From positions 1-19,203 of the forward strand of contig JAURAE010000014.1 of the NCBI GenBank assembly GCA_030829675.1: a stretch of 19,203 nucleotides of DNA, read 5' to 3'. This document shows, in pieces, positions 14,263-19,203 of the stretch. The notes beneath the pieces are model-generated. The model saw nothing but the letters and a program-made list of their open reading frames with translations. It was not told the origin of the DNA and searched no databases. How positions within the stretch are numbered: position 1 is the first letter of the stretch; each line of letters begins with the position of its first letter. This stretch comes from Schleiferiaceae bacterium. Its GTDB lineage: Bacteria > Bacteroidota > Bacteroidia > Flavobacteriales > Schleiferiaceae. The position numbers and the translations under genes are program-made.

Positions 14263-17200
14263 TTACTCGACGATCAATCGTTGCGTATCTGTACCTAGAG
14301 GAGTGACTGTCTCTACGAGGTACATACCACTAGCCCAGCTTTGAGTATCCAGGGTGAAGGTTTGGATGCCTTCATTGCCGTGTACAGTACGCGTTTCAAT
14401 AAGCTGTCCTTGCGTATTGCGGACGGTAATGGTGATGTCCGCAGGGCTCTGGAAGCTCACTGGCAACTGCGCGTAGCCTGTCGTTGGGTTAGGATGGATG
14501 TTTCCTACTCCGATGTGAGATTCTAGTTCTTCTTGACCTACGACGTAAATCTTATCCGTCTCGTCTGTTTTGAAGAAACAGAAATCATCAATGGCCCATC
14601 CAGCCTTGTTGATGGTTTCATCTGAACCGAATCTAAATCTAAAGATGGCATTACGTGCAGTATCTACCTGAACGTTGATTTTCGCTTGCTGCCAACCGTT
14701 GCTCAAACCGGTCCATCCTGGTTTGTAGATGTCCAATGCGGTTACGAAGCTGGTGTTAAACCAAGTCGCACCGAAGAGATTCGTACCGACAGTGTGCCAT
14801 GAGATACCACCGTCAAAGGTTACATCCACTGTACCACCATCGTGGTAGATCTCGGTAGAGAAGGCGTGCATGAACTCGTAAGTATAGGTCTGTCCTGAAT
14901 CCAAGGCGAATACGGGAGTGTATAGGGCAGAAGAATCACGCTTCTTGTAGTTTGAATCTAGATCTGTCATCCAAGCATTGCTGCCCGAGAATGCACCCAC
15001 TAATGGCGCCATGGCAGGAGTTCCTTCTTCCCAAGCAGTTAGCCCATCCTTGACGAACGCATTTAAGGTTAGCCAAGGAGCTTGTGAAGGGTCTTCAAAG
15101 TCGTTACAGTAACTACTATCTACAGACATTACAATTTTATCAAGAACTGTGATATCCGCGCAGATTTGATCATCTGAAGGTTCTGCATCTGGTTTGTTAT
15201 CAGGGCGTGATGTACGGACACAAATATTGTGAACGCCGCTTGTCGGGTTAATCCAATCTTGATCAAACTCATACCAGGCGGACTTTCTCGGGATTAATGG
15301 AGGGTTGAAAACTACTTTTTCGTTGTTAGACCATGTGTTCCCTCCATCTGTTGAGAATTGAACTAAACAGCTATCTAATATTTTCGCTCCAGTATTCCTG
15401 ATCAACGTTTTTAAATGGTTGTTTTGATCTGGTACGGGTAGATATTCTATAGTTGTTACATCAATAGGGGCAGCGCTATTTTGAGGTGGGATATAAACTT
15501 CAACGCGATCAATGTTCCAACCATCTTTATTGCCCGAAACAGTTTTGAGACGCGCCCTCAAAATCAATGGTGCTTGGGAGAAATTCCAAGATGCGAGCGG
15601 CCAAGTCGAATTCATTTGGCCGATATTCCCAACCCACGCATTACCAATACCAGCGGTACCTGTATTGTACCAGTTCGTACTTACAACATTTTGAGGATCC
15701 CAGAAGCCAAGGGTATTCCACGTTCCTCCTCCCTGATATTCTATCAACGCAACGTCACCAGTACCCAAATCAATATCATGAGACAATTTTAATTCTGCTC
15801 CAGCAATGGTGTCGAATCCTATAAATCGAGGAAAGTATAAGTATTCATCTACGTTCCCTGGAACATTTTTGTTAGGCCTTGATGCATAGGCACTATTGTT
15901 GTTTAGAGCAGTAACATCACCGACCTCCCAAAGATTCAAATCACCAGCTACGAAGAATCCAGAGCTATCTCCTGTATTACATGATTCAAAGTCATCTATG
16001 AAACCTTGTTGAATATACAGTTCTGGCCACCCGGCTGATTTCGTGTAAGAACTATCGTTCCAATTACTATTGTCACCAGTTTTACCTGTCCATGCATAGA
16101 GTTCAAAAGTACCCGTAGGCCAAGCTACTGTATTTGTATTATCAGTGGCTACTGCAGTTGCACCGGCGGCGATAGATGAACTATGAGTAAATGTGTAGGT
16201 AGTGCTGACTCCAGCATTTGCCCCACATGTCGGGGTCACAGTATATGAAACCGGTATGTTTGACTGAGCACTCGTACCATAATTACGAATTTTGAATTCT
16301 GCTTTTAGTTGAGCTGGACCGCCAACTAGATTAATTCGTGCTCCAGGGTTTTCGATGCTAATGATTCCCACATCTGTAGCAGCTTTGTCGTAAATCACGA
16401 TATCATCAAAAGCTATGTCGGCAGCTACACCAAAACCAGATTTCTGGGCTATGAAGCGGAGTTTAACGAGGTCTCCGGCATTACTAAGATTTACCTCATA
16501 AAATGACCATCCATCTTTTTCATCGGTAAGTGTTGTGGTATATGGAGACATAGGATTGGTCCAATCATTTTCTCCATCCTTAATCCATTGAACACGAATA
16601 GCTCCAATATCAGCTCCGTACATGTGATGGCGGAATTGTAATACAGGCTGGGTCATTCCAGAAATGTCTAAACACTTTGAAACTAATGTCGCAGAAGCAG
16701 GACTAACACCATAATCCCCCTCTGTAACAAGATAATTCCCATTACCGCTAACATCACTAATTGGACCGGAACCAACGGTAGGAGTAAACTTTGTACCCAC
16801 CATAAAGGCATAATCTCCGGAGTTTCCTGATGGTATTGGTGTAAAAACAGTATTTGGGAATGAACCTGGGTTCGCTGCAGTATTTGCTCCAGCAGTTGTT
16901 CCAGATCCATCGAAGTCTAAAACATAAGGGAAGGAACTAAAGGGTTCTTCATGCACAATTCGAATAGGTCCTATTGAATCATTAGTGTTAGTGGAATCTC
17001 CAGGCTGTTCTGTGTACACCCAAATATCGTAAATACCGTATCCACTCAAATTAGGACCAGTTGTAAAACTAAAGTAAGTTGAATCCCCGGTCTCTAATGA
17101 TTTGTGAGTAATATACTCTGTATGGTTAGATACAGAAGTTGCACCGCTTGTATTCGTATAATTGAACTTCCAAGTTACGGGGATGCTATCCAATGTTGTA

Positions 17201-19038
17201 CAGCCGTTATTCTGAACCCACAAGTCAAGAAATTCATTATTACTGTAGGAACAGTAACCATTCTCGGGGTTGAAGACATCTCTTAGAGCTACATCATATG
17301 GTTCCGGTTCGTATATACGTATATTATCAATTGCGACATCTCCTTTCAAAGAGTTCCCGCGATTCACTGAAAAACGTAAGCGCACATAATCGCCAGTAAT
17401 GTCATTTAATGATACAGAATACGTTTTATAAGGATCGCTAGATTTTGTTTGCTGCTCTCCATCGATACGCGCTAAACCCGTATAGGCTGAGGAGTTAAAT
17501 CCTGTATCCGCCGTAATCGCAAGAAAATCAATGTGTGCACCGTACATGTGGTAATCAAACTCAAGAATCGCACAGTTCAAATTCCTCAGATCTATACAAG
17601 GTGTTATCATATGCGCTTTGTCATTCGAAGAGCCTTGCTCTGCCTCCGTATACAAGTATTTGCCGTTCCCGTTTGCTGAAGCGTCTCCATCCGGACCAGT
17701 TAAGTTTGTAGATGTAGAACCTGTGCGTATACACCATGCGAACCCCACTGTATTTTCATTTGGAATTACTTTCCAATTTTGGCCGTAGGGTGGGTTTTGA
17801 TCTGGAAAATTACCTCGATGTGAAACTCCTGTCGCACCTGTTCCTGTACCAGCAACCCAATACTGGGCATCTTCAAAATCTTCGTCTACCGGTAGCATCG
17901 TAGAGTAAGGAAATGACGTTCCTGTTGTTGTACCACAAATAGGTGGTAAGGCGGCGTCTCGCCAGAATTTGTACGTGGTGTTCGTTGCTGTTTCAAGAGG
18001 GTCACGAACGACGTTTGGACACGCACAATCAAAAATTCTAACATACCATTCAATCGAATCGCTAACATCAATACCGCCAAAAGTATAAGTGTATTGTGAC
18101 GAATCAGGACAATTAGTTGAAAATGAGGATGACATTAGAGAATCTGTCCATGAGCTCCAAGAGCCTCCACTGTAATCATACCTACGGAAGTAAATACGCA
18201 TACTGTCGACACCCACGTTGTCTTTTCCTTTCACGCGAACAACTTGGGACGGCATATAACGAGCTCCATTAGGTTTAGCTTGTACGCTAACATTAATCCA
18301 GTCTAAAGTGGGTGGTTCTAATTCACAAGGAGCACCTTCAACCATAAGGTTATCTACGAACCATCCAGCTAAGGAAGCGGGCGATGGAGTACCGGTTTTA
18401 TTCGACATTACAAAACGAATTTTACAGTTGGAATAACCATACTGCGAATTTGTACTGTCATAAGTACCTAAATAATCACCGAGTGAAAAGGTTTCTCGCG
18501 CCCACCAACTAGATGTTGGAGTCGAACCAGTATTAGAATTCCCAATAGTTGGACCCTGCCAATAAGGTACCACGGAAGGAGCAGGGTAAGAAAGCTCATT
18601 AAACCATCCTTGATTACTAAACTGAGGACTTTCACCTTTGTAATGCGTGCCCGAAAGATTGACCCAAGTCTGTCCATTATCTTTGGACATCTGAATGTAG
18701 GCTTTCTGGATGTATCGAATCTTACAGATGTGATCGAATGTAAATCTCACATTCGTGTAAGTGACGGTGGAGAAAGCATCCGTTTCGAAAATGATGGAAT
18801 CACTAGAATAAATCTGCGTATGGAAGGACATACCTCCGGTTGTCTTGAGATAAGCGGTGTCGTTCCAAGATCTAGTGGCGTTGGCGGAATCTGTATTGTA
18901 ATTCGCAGCGATTGAGTCGGCCCCGAGGGTACCGTCAAAATTTTCAGTGAAAACCGTATCAATCGGTGGTGCGAACTGCCCAAAAACTGCTGGGGAAGCG
19001 AGGGCTACAAAAAGTACAGCTAGTAAGCTTTTCTTCAT
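14263..19038 (-). CDS. Giant multidomain secreted protein with T9SS C-terminal sorting domain
   Basis: A 1591-residue protein probably exported by Sec and then by the type IX system to the cell surface or medium. The signal peptide MKKSLLAVLFVALASPAVFG is followed by QF. Five jelly-roll-like units lie at about 29-235, 385-577, 702-885, 1010-1186 and 1305-1490. Each opens with a FD/DFE-type strand (ENFDG, EDFED, LDFDG, DDFES, NDFED) and closes with a Gly/Ala-x-x-(I/V/F)-D strand (GWFVDNLMVEG, DVAIDNIRIYE, DIAFDDIVIYD, GWNIDRVEVYI, GWAIDDFCFF). Units 2 and 3 carry MAM-like FDYHMYGA and FRHHMYGA. Immunoglobulin-like spacers, CARDB-like in three cases, lie at about 240-358, 580-697, 887-1008 and 1189-1300. 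The sorting domain, about 1510-1591, starts IHPNPTTG and ends GMYLVETVTP...QRLIVE. No catalytic motif is seen, so adhesion or glycan binding is likelier than enzymatic activity. The DNA at the centre is AT-richer than at both ends. Confidence 0.9.
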   Translation of the reverse strand: MKKSLLAVLFVALASPAVFGQFAPPIDTVFTENFDGTLGADSIAANYNTDSANATRSWNDTAYLKTTGGMSFHTQIYSSDSIIFETDAFSTVTYTNVRFTFDHICKIRYIQKAYIQMSKDNGQTWVNLSGTHYKGESPQFSNQGWFNELSYPAPSVVPYWQGPTIGNSNTGSTPTSSWWARETFSLGDYLGTYDSTNSQYGYSNCKIRFVMSNKTGTPSPASLAGWFVDNLMVEGAPCELEPPTLDWINVSVQAKPNGARYMPSQVVRVKGKDNVGVDSMRIYFRRYDYSGGSWSSWTDSLMSSSFSTNCPDSSQYTYTFGGIDVSDSIEWYVRIFDCACPNVVRDPLETATNTTYKFWRDAALPPICGTTTGTSFPYSTMLPVDEDFEDAQYWVAGTGTGATGVSHRGNFPDQNPPYGQNWKVIPNENTVGFAWCIRTGSTSTNLTGPDGDASANGNGKYLYTEAEQGSSNDKAHMITPCIDLRNLNCAILEFDYHMYGAHIDFLAITADTGFNSSAYTGLARIDGEQQTKSSDPYKTYSVSLNDITGDYVRLRFSVNRGNSLKGDVAIDNIRIYEPEPYDVALRDVFNPENGYCSYSNNEFLDLWVQNNGCTTLDSIPVTWKFNYTNTSGATSVSNHTEYITHKSLETGDSTYFSFTTGPNLSGYGIYDIWVYTEQPGDSTNTNDSIGPIRIVHEEPFSSFPYVLDFDGSGTTAGANTAANPGSFPNTVFTPIPSGNSGDYAFMVGTKFTPTVGSGPISDVSGNGNYLVTEGDYGVSPASATLVSKCLDISGMTQPVLQFRHHMYGADIGAIRVQWIKDGENDWTNPMSPYTTTLTDEKDGWSFYEVNLSNAGDLVKLRFIAQKSGFGVAADIAFDDIVIYDKAATDVGIISIENPGARINLVGGPAQLKAEFKIRNYGTSAQSNIPVSYTVTPTCGANAGVSTTYTFTHSSSIAAGATAVATDNTNTVAWPTGTFELYAWTGKTGDNSNWNDSSYTKSAGWPELYIQQGFIDDFESCNTGDSSGFFVAGDLNLWEVGDVTALNNNSAYASRPNKNVPGNVDEYLYFPRFIGFDTIAGAELKLSHDIDLGTGDVALIEYQGGGTWNTLGFWDPQNVVSTNWYNTGTAGIGNAWVGNIGQMNSTWPLASWNFSQAPLILRARLKTVSGNKDGWNIDRVEVYIPPQNSAAPIDVTTIEYLPVPDQNNHLKTLIRNTGAKILDSCLVQFSTDGGNTWSNNEKVVFNPPLIPRKSAWYEFDQDWINPTSGVHNICVRTSRPDNKPDAEPSDDQICADITVLDKIVMSVDSSYCNDFEDPSQAPWLTLNAFVKDGLTAWEEGTPAMAPLVGAFSGSNAWMTDLDSNYKKRDSSALYTPVFALDSGQTYTYEFMHAFSTEIYHDGGTVDVTFDGGISWHTVGTNLFGATWFNTSFVTALDIYKPGWTGLSNGWQQAKINVQVDTARNAIFRFRFGSDETINKAGWAIDDFCFFKTDETDKIYVVGQEELESHIGVGNIHPNPTTGYAQLPVSFQSPADITITVRNTQGQLIETRTVHGNEGIQTFTLDTQSWASGMYLVETVTPLGTDTQRLIVE

Positions 19039-19077
19039 TCTTTATGCGTTTGTGTTAACGTACAACATGGGTAGTTA

Positions 19078-19085
19078 CAAATATA
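19078..19085 (-). promoter_or_regulatory. -7 element for the giant secreted-protein gene
   Basis: The minus strand reads TATATTTG, an exact match to TAnnTTTG, 39 bases before the ATG at 19038. Transcription would start near 19071. No matching -33 element is obvious in the GC-rich stretch that follows (19095-19120). Confidence 0.5.
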
Positions 19086-19165
19086 TAAAAATGGGGATGC
19101 GCCCGACCGGAGACGGGAGAAAAGTGCAATTAAAATGCGTTAACGAAAGGGTTGGAGGAGTGAAC

Positions 19166-19182
19166 TATTTCACATTGAAATA
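19166..19182. repeat. Perfect inverted repeat at the window edge
   Basis: TATTTCA at 19166-19172 and TGAAATA at 19176-19182 flank CAT. On the minus strand an open frame enters from the window edge, reads LEGKRVFYFNVK and stops at a TAG covering 19165-19167, so this could be the tail of an upstream minus-strand gene. Twelve codons are too few to decide. Otherwise 19086-19165 shows no gene. Confidence 0.25.
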
Positions 19183-19203
19183 AAAGACTCGCTTTCCTTC
19201 CAA

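Noticed and set aside
14089..14298. Plus-strand open frame of 69 codons between clpB and the giant gene
   Set aside because: It runs through the poly-A tract and terminator hairpin of the minus-strand gene and into that gene's 3' end; the KKKT and low-complexity parts are translated terminator sequence.
18610..18915. Plus-strand open frame of 101 codons in the giant gene
   Set aside because: It is antisense to the first jelly-roll unit just after the signal peptide; no start signal or recognisable product.
1..19203. Search for CRISPR repeats, tRNA or rRNA genes, transposases, integrases, toxin-antitoxin pairs and att sites
   Set aside because: No regularly spaced direct repeats, cloverleaf sequence, mobile-element gene or terminal repeat could be found by eye on either strand.

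Overview
This window looks like an ordinary chromosomal stretch from a member of the Bacteroidota, probably Flavobacteriales-like. Three things point there. A giant secreted protein ends in a type IX secretion (T9SS, Por) C-terminal sorting domain. Matches to the Bacteroidota -7 promoter element TAnnTTTG sit in front of several genes. Convincing Shine-Dalgarno sequences are almost absent. Base composition is close to 50% G+C in the housekeeping genes and falls in the middle of the giant surface-protein gene.

Layout from left to right: a SulP/STAS anion transporter with an extra C-terminal domain (+); a miaE-gcvT pair (+) closed by a UUCG-loop terminator; a back-to-back terminator and a 78-residue orphan gene (-); a divergently transcribed Lrp/AsnC regulator (+) with a dyad lying against its promoter; a terminator shared with the convergent long-form GAPDH gene (-); an HtrA/Deg protease (-); a tightly packed four-gene operon (+), dapF - GNAT acetyltransferase - mltG - mercaptopyruvate-type sulfurtransferase; a terminator shared with convergent clpB (-); and a 1591-residue multidomain T9SS cargo protein (-).

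Most genes are house-keeping: tRNA modification, one-carbon metabolism, glycolysis/gluconeogenesis, envelope and cytosolic protein quality control, and peptidoglycan precursor synthesis and remodelling. The dapF operon has the clearest shared theme, because DapF makes meso-diaminopimelate for peptidoglycan and MltG cuts nascent glycan strands; the other two operon members have no evident link to it.

I see no CRISPR array, tRNA, rRNA, insertion sequence, phage gene or defence locus, and nothing that I would call a new biological system. The least explained items are the SulP C-terminal domain, the 78-residue protein, the N-terminal domain and cofactor-site residues of the GAPDH, and the internal modules of the giant secreted protein, whose central part differs in base composition from both ends.
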